NCBI RefSeq assembly: GCF_014851395.1
Contig: NW_024040152.1
Span: forward strand, 18,528,308-18,592,307
DNA: 64,000 nucleotides
Source: Micropterus salmoides
Taxonomy: Eukaryota; Chordata; Actinopteri; Centrarchiformes; Centrarchidae
Direction of reading: 5' to 3'
Shown here piece after piece: positions 12,016-25,317 of the stretch. The notes below the pieces were generated by a model. The model was not told the DNA's origin, did not search any database, and saw only the letters and a list, made by a program, of their open reading frames with translations. Numbering within the stretch: the first letter of the stretch is position 1; every line of letters begins with the position of its first letter. A program made the position numbers and the translations under genes.

Positions 12016-15000
12016 ATGGCGGCGGAGTGTTTGACAACATTAACAGAGCAGTGGATACGGGACAGATTACAATTAAAACATCCTTGTCTCGGTAATGTTA
12101 TCTCATGCTATACAAACATTATGTAGGCATAAATACCAACTAACATTAAGGGAAAGCCGTGACGTTTAGGTTTTGTTATATAAAACAGTTGTGGATAGTT
12201 TCTTAATCATCGGTACCTAAGCTAACGGGCAGCTAACAAACATAACATTAACATAAGTGTCATCTGGCACAAACCAAAGCACCAGAAGCAAATAATGCAG
12301 TAACGTTACAGTCTTTTAAACAGGTGATGTCCGCTCGCTGAGCCTCCCGGGGACGTATGAGGAGAAGATAAGACATCTGGGAAACTCACTAAATAATTTT
12401 GTCCGGCTAAAGTCCCTGGACCTTTCCTGCAACGCGCTCGTCTCCGTTAAGGTAACTTAGGTTTAAAGTCTTTATAGTGTTTTAATTTGTAAACTTGTTT
12501 GTAGAGTAACTCATTTATATATTGAATTATATAGGGGATCATAGCCATATGATGTATACACACAGACTGAAATATTCAAATCCAAGATGTCCAAATGTCT
12601 TATTTGATATCTTGGAAAAGTTAGATTCTGTGGGTTTAAAAAAATATCTGGCTGCATGGCATGGCCACTCTAACCACCCCATCATGACCCCAGTGGAACG
12701 TTACCTCGTTTGAAGGCAAGACAAGGCAAGGCAAGTTTATTTGTATAGCACATTTTAACAACAAGGTAATTCAAAGTGCTTTACATAAAACATAAAAGGA
12801 ACAGGGAAATATAAAAAAGATTAAAAATAACATAAAATATAATAAAAAGTTACAGTGTTACAATCAGGGTTAAAAGAGTTAAATGGAAATATTTAATTAA
12901 AAGCAATGGTAAAAAGAAAAGTCTTCAGTCTTAATTTAAAAGAACTGACAGTTTCAGCAGACCTGCAGTTATCTGGGAGTTTGTTCCAAATATACCTATA
13001 GTATATTATATATACTTATATATAATAAGTCCTTTAATCCTTGATATATTCTTCAGGTGATAGTAGGCTGACTTTGTAATTGTCTTAATATGGCTCCTCA
13101 AATTGAGGTCTGAGTCCATGACTACACCAAGATTTCTGGCTTGATTTGTGGTTCTTAACATTACAGATTGAAGTCGAGCACTGACTTTCAATCGTTCCTC
13201 CCTGGCTCCAAAAACAATAACTTCAGTTTTATCCTTGTTTAATTGAAGAAAATTCTGGCACATCCAATCGTTGACCTGCTCAGTACAGTTACTCAGCACC
13301 CGTATGGGATCATAGTCCCCTGGTGATATGGTTATGTAAATCTGTGTGTCATCTGCATAATTATGGTAACATATTTTGTTGTTTTTCATAATCTGAGCCA
13401 GTGGAAGCATGTAAATGTTAAACAAAAGAGGTCCCAGAATGGAGCCTTGGGGAACTCCACATGTCATTTTTGTCAGCTCAGATGTGTAATAACCTATAGA
13501 CACAAAGTAGTCCCTGTCCTTTAATTAGGATTCAAACCATTTTAGTACTGTGCCAGAAAGTCCAACCCAGTTTTCAAGTCTGTCTAGTAATATGTTGTGG
13601 TCGACCGTGTCGAATGCAGCAATGAGATCCAATAACACTAAGACTGAAATTCTGCCACTGTCAGTGTTTAAATGGATGTCATTGAAGACCTTAACAAGAG
13701 CCGTCTCAGTGCTGTGGTGTGGTCGAAGTACACTCTACACCTGCCTTACTTCACCAATGTCCTCCCTCACCCAACAAGCATTTTACTAACTTGTATTGGG
13801 GGATGTTTTAGGTGACATTGTTATGAATGAGTCTGATAGTAACTGTTGCCTGGCCCTTTTTAAAACTGTATTGTTTCCTCCACAGGGTGTTCAACATTTG
13901 AAAGTGCTGGAGAGGCTGATCCTGTACTATAACTGCATACCTTCCCTTGAAGAGGTGGAAGTACTGTACGAGCTGCCAGCTTTGAGAGAGCTGGACCTAA
14001 GGCTCAACCCTCTGACCAAAAGTCACCCACACTATCGCCCTTATCTGGTGCACGCCATGCCCACCCTACGCAACCTAGGTAAGATGCAGCTATGTTGCCC
14101 AGACTGCGATTAGCTCGGCACCGTTTCTTAGCATAACTGAGCGTCCTCCACTGCTTTCTAGATGGCTGCTCAGTCAGAGACACTGAGCGCAAAGCTGCCA
14201 TACTGCAGTTCTCCTCTGACCTTCTACCTCAGCAGAAGAGCTCATCTTTGAATCATCTTGCTGACCAAAGGTACACTGATTGTCAGATGCTTTAACGTTA
14301 AGTGTCTGTGTTTCAGATCAACTTTGACTTGGTAGAATGTCTACTAATGATCTTGAGGATATGGGAAACACAACAAAACTGATTATAATGTTTGTTGGGT
14401 CTAGAGCAGATTGAAGAAGGACAGAGGAGCTTTGGGAATGTTTGGAAATTGGTTAATTATTCTACCACACTGCACACCTGACTTCTTGAATGCCCATCAC
14501 TCAGATTTATTCTTGCAACAATGAAGTTTGCCCCCCAAAAATGGGAGTGACTTGGGTGCTTAGTTTTGGAGAAAGCAGCCACGTACGGATCAGTGTAGAG
14601 TTTTAAACGTCAAAATTGTTGTAATCCTGGGTGGCAGAAATCCCCACAAAAAGTTACCACTGTCAAAATAAATTCCTTTCCGCTGTTTGCTCGAGTTGCA
14701 TCTTTGCTGTCTTTGCTTGTGGTTCACAGAAGCAGTGGTCCGAGAATGGCTTTAGTTAATCGCTTAACCAAGAGGCTCTCTCTCCTGACTGAAACTGATG
14801 ACATTTTGTTGAATTTTGTTGCGACGAATCATGGAGACCATGGTGACTCAGTTCACAAGGAGGAAGACGGTAACACGTCAAAGTCCAAAAGCTTATTCTC
14901 AAATCAAAACCAATCCTGTAGAGTTTAGGTTTTGTTCTCAAACGCCTATTAATTTCAAACTGTCTTCTGTCTCAGAACCCAAACAGCAAGAATCAGAAGA

Positions 15001-17845
15001 TTTTACAGAACAGAGAAGTTCTACTCCAAAACAGGTGATTTTTATTTCACTGTAGGTGAAACTGGGGTTGGGCAATATGACCAAAAATATTATCATGATA
15101 AAACCATTTCATATCATTCGATATCGATAATTATCAAGATATATGTCATTCTTATTTTCAAGTTTAAAGGCTGATTTCTGCTCCTCAGTCAAAATTGAAG
15201 ATACCAGATGGTTAATTATTGTGGTTCAACTTTTCTTTATGGTGAGAATGTGACAAACACTTGATGCCAAACAGTGGATCTGAGGTAGAACATTCAAAAC
15301 TATTATGATAAAATCTTTTTCAAAAAATATGATTAGTAAATCTTTTTTTAGTCCCTTTTCCTCAACAAAATAAATATTTTTATAGAAAAATTCAAGGCTA
15401 ATCAGTCCGTGATTAAAAAGAATTAAACCAAATATTTATTGACGATATATTGAACATGTATTATATTGATATTGAGGAAAATTATATTGCAATAATTATC
15501 ATTGTTGTTTTATTGCACAGGCCTAGGTGAAACACAATTACCAGTAGTACATTTACATTATCGTATATACTGCGTACTACTGTTTTTTCTTTGTTTTAGG
15601 AAACTGCTAAATCTATCCTCCGGTATCCCCCCACGAAATATGGTGAGTTTTCACAGCTCTTTGTACTCCAGAGAGTCAATCAGAGATAAAGAGTTAGTCA
15701 AGTGCATTATAGTGTTTTATTAGAAGGATAGAGATTGCAACAGTTGATATGATGTGAACAAGACTTGTTGACTGGTACAATGTCATTTTTTTCTTTTTTA
15801 GTCCCAGCTTTAGACATCATGATCCTTAAGCAATTAATCAAAAATCAGCATTTTTGTAGTTGTAATTAAAATGTGCAAATTTGGTGATTAGAATAGGTCA
15901 TTAGAGCTGGGTGAAAACAGGATAAAATACCTTTTCTTAAAATAGTTAAATAAAGGGCACTACATTACAGTAGTAGCACCCCTTCAGTCATTGTCTTTTT
16001 AAAACCACCACTAGGGGGAGACAGAAGACAATTCTTGTGTATTTTTAATCATGAACACAAGGTCAGTCTAACAAAGGTCTAATAATATGTTTTATTGTGT
16101 CATTTGTAATTGACCAGATAACACAGAGTCCAAAGTGCCACACATGAAGGAACCATCTCATATAAGAAGCTCTAGCTCATTAAAAGTGGCTGAAAGACCA
16201 AAGGTGTCCTTTGGCCCCTATGCAGAGAAATGTAGACCTGTGCCTGGAAAACAAAAGCAAAAGGACCTCCACAAACTAACCAGACATGCAGCCAAGGGAC
16301 ATTATACCGCTAATCCTGGTAAGGGCTAAATGTTAGTCCTTTTGTCAGAAGTTATATATCCACAAATACAAAATTTTCACTTTCTTGGCAAGTTGTTGAA
16401 GGTGTGTTTTCAACATGTTTCCAGATCAAAGTCGCCATCATAGCTCTTCATTTGTTAATATCCGGCCTCCCAGTCCACGTGGTACTGGTTTGAATCTATC
16501 TGACCCATCTAACCCCATTTTACATCCTCCAAGACTGACTTACTCCAGCTTCAACAAGACAGGAGAGGGCTCCAGCCTGGCCCAGCATATGGAAAAGAAA
16601 AAAAGGGTTAATTCAGTCTTCTTACTATTTCACATACTGAGTCATTATTCATTTATTCTGAAAAGTCATATTTGAGGTTGCCTCTTCTCTCATATCAACT
16701 TCCCTCTAATTTCACCTCACAGGGTAGTTATAGGAAACCCCTGGAGATGCTCCTCAACCTCGTAGACAAACACTGGACAGGAGAGAGATCACTGCATCAT
16801 AACAACAACTTCCTGTGTGAGTTGGAGTTTGGTTTGGGGAATGTGGTATGTCATTACAGTAGCCTGAGATAATGAATGTCTTCTCATCATCTCTATTTTT
16901 GGCTCTAGCTCAGGCAGTCCAGATCCTCTCTATGATGGAAAATGATATTTCCAGCCGGGAGGCCGAGGTCAGGTCCTTAAGACGAGAAGCTGATGCACTG
17001 AGCTTTCAAGCGGCTGCACAAGAGGAACAGCACAAAACTGAAGTCCGTAACCACTCTGCTCAGCTGGAGGAGGCTCGCAGCGCAGTTGTGAGTGTATTCA
17101 GCTCTAGAAAACAAAGTTGAGCTTTAGAAGGCCATAATCATTATGATGAGCACGCTGTGTTTACTGTATTTACTCTACGCAGGGCAAACTAAATGAACAA
17201 CTGAGGATTGTCTTGGAGGAAAATGTTGCTCTGCAGAAACAGCTCATCAAGTTAGAACGACAGTATCTCAAGTCTATGATGAAAAGTTCACCAATTACTC
17301 AGATTAAAGGTGGGTGTAAATACCAGCGGGAGATACAGATGGGTGACAAATTAAAGGAAAAACCAACATGAAGTGACTTAGTATGGAGTCAGGCAACCTC
17401 AAGTGTCCAGAACACCTTCAGTGCTTCTTACCAAACCATGCAGTGAGCCCTGGTGCACAGAAGCATCTGTATTTGATATGTTTCTCCACTTTTTTTATTT
17501 AGGTTTTTCCTTTTGATTTGCCCCCGTCTGTACATATGAGTGAACATTTTGCTGTTTTTCTTACGAACTGTCACACGTTGCGCTTTCACATCCTTAGAGG
17601 CTCAGACAGAAGTGGAGGAGCTGAGAAAAGAGATCGAGGGGTTGAGGGAGAAAGTGCAGGAGGCTGAGAAAGTCAAGGAATTGTCAAATATGCTTCAAGA
17701 AAACCACAGGTAAGAAGATCTGGGCCATATTAGTGTTGACATTTTTTGCCCTAACACCTAACTGTATTTGTGTACGTACTGCAGATCCCTGGTCGCTACT
17801 AATGAATGTCTGCTAGCTGAGCTGAAGGGAAGTGGGGAACATTAA
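12016..17845 (+). CDS. cep72: Centrosomal protein CEP72
   Basis: Fourteen exons: 12016-12091, 12324-12451, 13886-14078, 14162-14270, 14730-14869, 14976-15034, 15600-15642, 16118-16318, 16425-16606, 16723-16816, 16909-17087, 17183-17309, 17598-17709 and 17785-17845. They join to 1,704 nt, 567 residues and TAA; human CEP72 is 647 aa. The N-terminal part has leucine-rich repeats (VRLKSLDLSCNALVSVK, LKVLERLILYYNCIPSLEE, LPALRELDLRLNPL) closed by an LRR cap. The middle is serine-rich and low in structure. Residues about 409-548 form a coiled coil. CEP72 is a centriolar-satellite and centrosome protein that helps recruit CG-NAP/gamma-tubulin complexes and KIZ. Exon 9 has a weak donor (AGG|GTTAAT). 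Exon 5 could instead end at 14841 in the same phase. The gene converges on tppp. Confidence 0.93.
12715..13790 (-). mobile_element. 5'-truncated L2/CR1-type LINE fragment with reverse transcriptase
   Basis: This lies in cep72 intron 2, opposite to the gene. The minus strand reads a reverse-transcriptase palm: GVPQGSILGPLLFNIYM, then NYADDTQIYI with the catalytic YADD box, then a thumb-like region with NLGVVMDSDL. Upstream sequence (13504-13790) encodes more of the same domain (VLLDLIAAFDTVDHN in broken form) but holds stop codons. The 3' end at 12715-12800 carries the TTTATTTGTATAGCACATTT type of tail common in fish L2/Maui elements. Endonuclease and the rest are missing, so this is a dead copy. 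Confidence 0.82.
15061..15530. repeat. AT-rich dispersed repeat, probably a non-autonomous DNA element
   Basis: This lies in cep72 intron 6. It begins GGTTGGGCAATATGACC and ends with TTTTATTGCACAGGCC; the ends are loosely inverted and the interior is full of ATAT and GATAT strings. Similar 'GGGCAATAT...' repeats are very common in fish introns and usually belong to hAT-type non-autonomous elements. No target duplication was certain, so the family is a guess. Confidence 0.42.
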
Positions 17846-18566
17846 AGAAGAATTTCAATGAAAAGATGCACACCAGGATGAAAGACTATGCCGAGCGTCA
17901 TATTAGCATTGCATGCTCTGCATGAGGCAGTTACAGACTGTTTTTTTAATTCATTTTTACTTGATGTTTCCCAACCCTTGTGTGTTTTATTGTGTTAAAG
18001 TAGTGTTTATTATTTCAAAAACACATGTATACGCTGTGTTTGCTTGATGTAAACCTTAACGGGGAAAGGCAATTCATTCAAGAAAGTTTGTATATAAGTG
18101 TGTGACAGGGCTGTTATGTAAAATAATTCTAAGGGAAAAATGTTAGCGAGAAGGTCATAATGTATATCCCGGATTGGTGGTAAGATTGTCTTTCTCTGTT
18201 TGGATATTGTTTTTTTTTTTTTAGGTCACTTGTTCCTTCATCTGCTTTGTACGCTGCAGTGAAATGAATGCATCCAGATTCCAGCTGCACTGTGACTTTA
18301 TTTATACCTCTGCCTTAGGGCTAGAGAGCCACACACACATGCACTTTCCTCTCACAAACAATAATGCGAGACTTGGTAAACCAGGTTAGAACGTGGATGC
18401 TGCTACATCAACTGAATGCAGCTTTAGTTTTTATGTAAATATTACAGGTCACTGGTTGGTTTAACTGCTGTAGAGTTTTACAGTGATCTTGAAAAAGCCG
18501 GAAAAGAAAGTAAAACATTATGTTTTGACTGACACCCTTTAACCTACTCAGCAGAGATTCTCTTTT

Positions 18567-18581
18567 TTTATTTTCAATAAA
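18567..18581. terminator. Back-to-back poly(A) signals for cep72 and tppp
   Basis: TTTATTTTCAATAAA is an AATAAA on each strand within 15 bp. The plus-strand signal sits about 730 bp after the cep72 stop, and the minus-strand signal about 1.8 kb after the tppp stop. Sharing a signal pair is a known arrangement for convergent genes. Cleavage sites are not visible from sequence, and tppp may use another site nearer its stop codon. Confidence 0.5.
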
Positions 18582-20220
18582 GCACTACAAATCATGAACA
18601 CACATTAAGCGGTCTAAAGAACAAGAACAAAAACACCGCATGCAAGTTATTTGGAGAAAAAAAAAAGACATCGTCGTTCCTCCACATTAAAGGTGAACAG
18701 TATTTGGCATTAAGCACAGAAAACAGATCATACTTGAGCTACTTCAGCAGACAAAAGCTAACACAATGATAGCTGCTAGTTTTGCACTTGATGCATGATT
18801 CTTCATCAGCGGAGGCTACAAGTAGTGCGTGACATGAACACTGTCATTATGATGGAAAAATATTATACAAAATTATTTTGCTTGTTTTGCAATTTTCCCT
18901 TTTATCTCATATAGTATGTAAGAATACAACAGTAAAACCCTGCTTTTGTTTTGAGTTGAATTTGTGCCTAGGATGTCGGTACCGCACATAAAAGGTACTC
19001 TAAATCTTTACCAACAAATATAATAGCATTGGAGCGTAGCTGACTTTGTATATGTACAGGTTGATACATATTGATTTCAAGCAATACACGATTTTATCAT
19101 GATCCCACAATTTAAATGTTTGTTAGAAAATAAAATATTTAAGTCTGTCCAGTAGTCTGTCCTCACAGCAGGCACAGCAGTTCAGATAGGATGACTCCTA
19201 CTGTCATCTATATGCTTCTGAATCAAATGCAATATACATAACATGCACAAAGTACAGCAATACAGGGGAGAAAAAACAACAACATATGAAGCCAGTGTCA
19301 TAAATTAAGCCATGTGGCTATAACGTTTTAGAATATACACTATCTTACCACAAATGTATAAGAACTACTGTATAGAAATCTGATGAGGAAATATAAGTGA
19401 AGTGTTAAAAATACAATCTTGTACAATTGAGCTCATCTACTGTGGATTAGAGCTTCCTCCTTCAGCTGAATTCAACCAATTTAAAATGCATGTTAGCAAA
19501 ATGGTTTGTGTGTAGGTAAATACAATAGGGTCTGAAAAGAAAATGGGAAACTCCTGTTATATTATTGTTCTGTGTTATAAGCAGGTCCATTTAAAGGTTT
19601 ACATGGCAGGAGTTATATTTTAACATATTCACAGATGCAAGAGGATATGGCAGAGGTGAAAAAGTGACCTAAATAGTTTTTTTGCAAAACACTTAAAACA
19701 AGTTGACAAAACCCTCCATGTATAGTTCTTGGTTTGAGCTGAAGGCAAATTATTCAAATGACAGCGTGGGTTTATGAAGTAAAGAAAAGTAGATTTCATA
19801 AACACAGTTGGGGATGGCGGACGAACAATTTAAGTTTTCAAAAGAAATAAACATTGATAATATCTAAGTCAAAAATATGTGTGCCAATTATTGAAACTCA
19901 GCAAAACAAATTAAAAATGTATCTCTTCAGCTAAATATGGGAATAGAAAGAATTCCATTAAAAAGTGCAATGTTAATTCATCAAACTGTCCCACTTTGTT
20001 TTTCTTGGCATGTTGTTTCAATTGTGCTCAATAAATATTATAAGGCCCTATCATAACAACAAAGCTTCAATATTCATAGCATAGCAGTTTCTCTTGTTTG
20101 TTCTCTTCAGTGTTTGGAAGTAACTTGACAGGAATGTACCAGCTGGTGATGACTTCGTAAAAATAGATGTAAACATTTTTTCCAGTTCTCACACTTCACA
20201 AAGAGAGGAACTTAAAAACA

Positions 20221-20265
20221 TCTCTCTCTCTCACTCACTCACACACACACACACACACACACACT
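20221..20265. repeat. (CT)n / (CA)n microsatellite
   Basis: A run of TC dinucleotides followed by CACT and then a long CA run, in the presumed 3' untranslated region of tppp. It is likely to be length-variable. Confidence 0.9.
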
Positions 20266-20379
20266 TACACACACAAAGATAAATGGGTGGGAAAATATAT
20301 GAAATCCTATTCTTTTGTGCTTTCTTTGAGTACTTTTTTAATAGAAAATTATCCTAGTAGTAGATCAAATGTTTATTTC

Positions 20380-23300
20380 TCACATGGGTTTGCCCACGGT
20401 GGGTTTATTCACTTTCTTTTCGTATGACCCTCGATGTTTGTATCCCGAGACGTATCCGGAAGTGTCAACTATGTCTTCTCTTCCCGCCTTACCCTTCCCA
20501 CGGCCGGTGGGGTCAAAACGCTCCTTGTGTGACCCTGTAAACTTGGTGGTATCCGTGAGACGGCTCACTGTTGGGGAAGCCACGGCTCTCTGTGAGGAAG
20601 TTTTTAAAGCGTCTGAGTTTATTCTGTGATTGCTGGTATGAAATTAGTATTATTCACACTTTGAGTCTTACCGTGACTCCCGCAATGATGGGTGCCTTCC
20701 CCTCAATCAGCTTGAAGACCTCAGCCTCGGCCTCCTCTCCAGTCTTATCTTTATACTTCTTCCTGGCCAGCTCTCCGAGAGCAACCTTGAACTCGTCGTA
20801 CGTGATGTTGCGACAGGATTTCTTCCTGAAATACAGGTGGGAAAGGAGCTTATGCGTCACAGTAGGCCTAGTACATAAACCCCACCCATAAATGATTTGC
20901 TCAACTGTGTCTCCAGGGATACAAACGCTTGATTTAGGTTTGCTTTCTCAGTAGGTCTTTTCCACAGCCTCTCAGTAGAGTTTGAAAGACTAAAATGAGA
21001 GTGTACTGTAGTGTACACAGCCATGTGTGATCACTTCAACATGGCAGATGTAAGACACAGCATGGGGATGGTATCCCACTGAGATAAACAATGAGAGCAC
21101 GTTCACTGTTTGGATCTGGTCTCCCAGTGTATCTCAGTTCTTAACTGTCGTCTGAGCAACTCCATATAATTACACGCACACCTGTAGGCTGTATATGTGA
21201 CTGTCTCTTCATGTCATGTATCACATTGAGTTCAGTTCCGATGTCAGCTTGAAGCATTTATACCTGCTGAATGCAAGTACCTGGAAGGTTATTGTGAATC
21301 CCTATGCTCTCATATAAAAGATGAAACTGTTGTAACCACTGACAATACCATACCACAGATCATCATCATCAATCATTCTCCTTCTGAGAGTACTCCAGTT
21401 GTTTTAACTGGCCATGTGCCCGTTTCACTTCCATGTTAAAAGTGCATAGTAACACAAACACAAACAGCCACTGCTGTGGTGATAAATCACCTAAACAACA
21501 GTCTATAAAGCCTGCAGTCTCCCCGGGCAACATGCTGTCATAGCAACAAGCTACAGTAAACAGGGGTGTTTGGGTTTATTATTAATTTGACTCATCCAGT
21601 GACCCGTTTTTGTTTGGGCGAGCCATCAGTGTTGAACATTTGAGCGCTCCATTCCTCTGCGCCTGTTCCATGCTGTCTATTGTCAGAGGGGAAACTGGAC
21701 TTCCAGTTGCCGTTTCTGTCCAAGGAAGATAACTGTGTGTCCTCTGCGGATCTCCCCATACGGAGCTATTAAATTCTCCAAAGTATACAAATGATTAAGC
21801 TGTGTAAATAAACAGCAAGTCAGAATCTGAGGAGGCTGCGATAAGGTTAAAAAGGACAAAGGTCAGAGGGCGAGTGGAACTTCATTTTCATTCTGGATAC
21901 TGCGGTAGCTGACCTGTTTATTTATATAGTTGAACCATCTGCAAAACAGGATCCCTATGGATCTGACACAGTAGTTGGCTGAATCTGTTTCATGCATGCT
22001 CCTGTACCACCTACAATCATGTTCAGTGATGAGGAAATACTGTACAACCTGGAAAATGAAGCCACCATAAAACCACGCTAGTAATTAATTAGTCCACGCT
22101 AGATTTCTACCTCGTCCATAGTTTATGCCGTGGTGTTCTGGCTCCTAGCAGGCAGACAGCACAGCAGAGGCTCAATGTGGTGCAGCAGGCATGATAAAGA
22201 TTCATTCAGCCATACTGTGATTAGCTAGTCCTCATTAAGATGTTTAATTTGTCACGTGCAAGCAAAGAGCTTTGACACTGATTAAAGGAAAAGTGTAATG
22301 TGAATCTCAGTCATGCCTGGAGTCAGAAACTACATGAAAATGAGCCCCTCCCCCAGTCTGTACCTCCTTTTATCCTGTGGCTGCATCTGAAGTGTACACA
22401 CACAACACTCTTTGTACTCTTTCTACTGTACTGTCCTCATGAATACACTGGCGGTGGCATAAGCCAGACAACAGAGCCTACAAATTCACATGCCAGAAAC
22501 ACATCCAAGGACCTAATGTATACAACATTGCACAGATTCACCACAAAAAACATGCTTGTTTCCCTTAAATCCTTAAAGTGGTTACACCATATTGTTTGCA
22601 CATTTCTTAATATTACTCACCAATGGAGCGGGATGTAAACAAGCTTTAATCCTGCATATAGCTTTAAGTTCCCTCTCTAGTCTTGCCAAGAAACATTTTC
22701 ACAGCAATAAGCACAAACACCCATTGCCATGCCAACTGTGTTGATGTGGGTGATGCAAAGTCCGGAAAAATAAGAATACTTCTTTTTCATTACTGTAAGA
22801 AGTCATGATTGCTATTTTAATATACAATATTCGACATCTTTTGGGGTGTAGAAATGCAACGGACTGGATAATAAAGCATAAAATTATAAAGATGCATAAA
22901 TAAACCTGGTCAAATATGTAGTCTCTTGTATCTGAAGCCACACGCATGGCCTTTGGTAGGCTTTATTTGAGAACTGAATATAGCCATTTTAGCTAGACAG
23001 ATTGCACTATACTGTTTGTTTGTAATAGTAGTAGTCAATAAGTCCTACTTTTGTGGAAATACATTTACTCCTGGAGCTGCTTTTTGAAATATTTAATCTC
23101 TCCTGAACACAATTTCATTGTAAAGATGGGAATAAACAGTTAAATAACACAGAAAAATAACACTAAAAACCATTTTGGAATCTCCTGTATATAAGTGCGT
23201 ACACAAAGTGACTAAGATTGAACTATGATTACACACCAGCAGAAGATGGAAAATCCACTAAATCAATATGAGATTCCGAAGCAGACATTTTTCATGGCCT

Positions 23301-25317
23301 CTCCACTCCTGCAGTAAGACGGGATGACGAGTGGCTTTGAGCCATACTCTTCTATTCTGGTGCTGTCTAGCAGAACAAAATTGACAAAATTCAACCAGGA
23401 TTTAAAAAAAATCCAAAGCTGCTTTGTGTATGAATGAACATCTCCATAATAACCATGTGCAAAAAAACATACAAATCCACATAGCCCTGTCCTCTCTTAC
23501 ACCAACTGGATTCTTTGCCATTTAGGATACAACTGTACATAACACATCTACAGTACTCTGTTAATGTGTTGTTAGCAGACACTTTAGACTTAGTAAACGT
23601 AAGCACAGCTGTATAGGTGAAATGTTTTTTCTTTGGAGAAATAATATTGAGGTCACAACTTATTATTAGACTCTACTTCACTTAAATAAAGCAGTTAAGG
23701 ATGAATCAATCTGGCCTGAAGAGCTACAGGATGAGCCATCTTGACCTCTTGCTCTGGCTGCTGTTTCTGATGGACAGCCTCAGCTGAGCCGACTCAATGT
23801 AAGAAACAAAGGCATCTTCCAAAATACTGCCTGAAAACATGGAATTCAATAACTACAAAATTTGCATGCATTTTCTGTTTGACAACCCTACAATCCAACC
23901 TGAGTCAGTTTTCATGGCCCTTGCTGTCAGTACATATCTGTCAACGAGGTTGGTGTGTGTTTTACTTAACTGTTTGCTAAAGATGATGCAATTGGTTCAG
24001 TTCTCTGAACATTAATGAAATAGGAAAAAAATCCTTTTTCCAGAGAAAGTTTTCATCTCCACTTCTGTGCTCTTACAACCACAATGCTAACATGTCTGCA
24101 CAACTTTAATGGGCTTTCAGGCATGCTTATCTGAATGACGGCCTGTAGTCATCTCTTTTGCAGCAGCAGTAAAGTAACATTATGTAGTAAAAGAACACAA
24201 TCCCGTCACATCTTGGCTGATGTTGGCAGAATAATTAAGGGCAACTAAAACAGACTTTTGGACAGTGTAAATTAAAAGCTCAAACAGGCTATGAAAATAC
24301 TTTTAGCCTTTAGTGCACAATACATTTGGTGCCTTCCTTACTTGACTTTGCTGAAGACGATGTCCACGTCAGTGAGGGTGACGTTCTTGCCATCAATCAC
24401 GCCACAGTCCTTGCAGAGCTTGGACCAGTTCTTGCCATGCATCTCTTTGCCGGTAGCACGGGTGTCACCATGGATGGCGAAGCGCCGAAATGACTCTTCC
24501 AAAGCGGTCACCTCCACTGGTGTGGACGAGCCCATACCTCCTTCACTGGTCCCATTTGACTCAGATGAAAGCCTTTTGGACGCCCGGTCTTTAGACTGTT
24601 CACTGTGCGGCCGTAAAGGGACTGAGCCCATATTAGGATGCTTGGCTGTCTGGACTTTAAAGTCATCTATGTTGTCTCTGAAAGGGGAAAAATACAACAT
24701 CATCTGATAATCCATGTTATGTCTGAGTTATACATGACAGTTTTCAATGGAGGTAATACAAAAATATTGTGCATGCACTGAAGCCACTGAAACCACACAA
24801 CTGAATATTCAAAATACAAAAATAATACAAGTGAATTGAGAGGAAAAGTCATTGGGACATATAATATTACAACATCAAATAATTCCAATATATATCAAAT
24901 AGAAAAAGATATTTATTCACAACCTGTACACCACAGAGGAGGAGGATTTTTGGCAGAAATACATCTGATCTAACCCTGTTCTGCAAGACTTGCAACGAAC
25001 AAACAATGCCTCATACCATAAGGTCAGGTTGCAGCTTGCTAATGTGTCTATGGGCTGTCCCTTTTTGTACGGTACTTCTATGTTACAGGACAGATTACAC
25101 TCTCCAGAGGCCAGGGGTGCTCACACTGCCTGTGAATGGGCAGATGTCTTACGTGTTCTGGCACAGAGGTGAAGGATATAAATAGACCTCTGTGGAATTC
25201 AAAGGCACACAAATCAAGAAGACAGAGCCGATGGATATGTGGACTAAAACACACAAAATGTGAAGTGAGGGCTCATAAACCTCAGATGACTTCTGAAACT
25301 TACTTCTGGTCTGCCAT
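20380..25317 (-). CDS. tppp: Tubulin polymerization-promoting protein (p25alpha)
   Basis: Four coding exons, 25317-25304, 24677-24342, 20825-20672 and 20589-20380, join to 714 nt and 237 residues; human TPPP is 219 aa. The first coding exon is only 14 nt (MADQ plus two bases). Residues about 30-75 are a disordered, serine-rich tail with KDRASKRLSSESNG. The p25alpha core follows: EESFRRFAIHGDTRATGKEM, then KNWSKLCKDCGVIDGKNVT, then DVDIVFSKVK, then FKLIEGKAPIIAGVT. The C-terminal part has SPTVSRLTDTTKFTGSHKER and GYVSGYKHRGSYEKKV. TPPP bundles and stabilises microtubules, notably in oligodendrocytes, and inhibits HDAC6. The long disordered N-terminus marks TPPP itself rather than TPPP2 or TPPP3. 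Intron 3 is about 3.5 kb and has no recognised gene. It converges on cep72. Confidence 0.96.

Larger units (their letters stand above)
17846..20379. other. 3' ends of the convergent genes cep72 and tppp
   Basis: No coding sequence. The cep72 3' untranslated region should run from 17846 to just after the AATAAA at 18576. The tppp 3' untranslated region, read on the minus strand, can extend from 20379 down to the TTTATT at 18567, about 1.8 kb, unless an earlier signal is used. A (CT)n(CA)n run is at 20221-20265. Otherwise this is AT-rich single-copy-looking sequence. Confidence 0.5.

Noticed and set aside
13550..13789. Plus-strand frame at the end of cep72 intron 2
   Set aside because: It is the antisense of the degraded reverse-transcriptase fragment, and no cep72 exon is needed here.
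24291..24707. 138-codon plus-strand frame overlapping tppp
   Set aside because: It mirrors tppp exon 2 on the other strand. The tppp frame has clear p25alpha motifs and this one has none.
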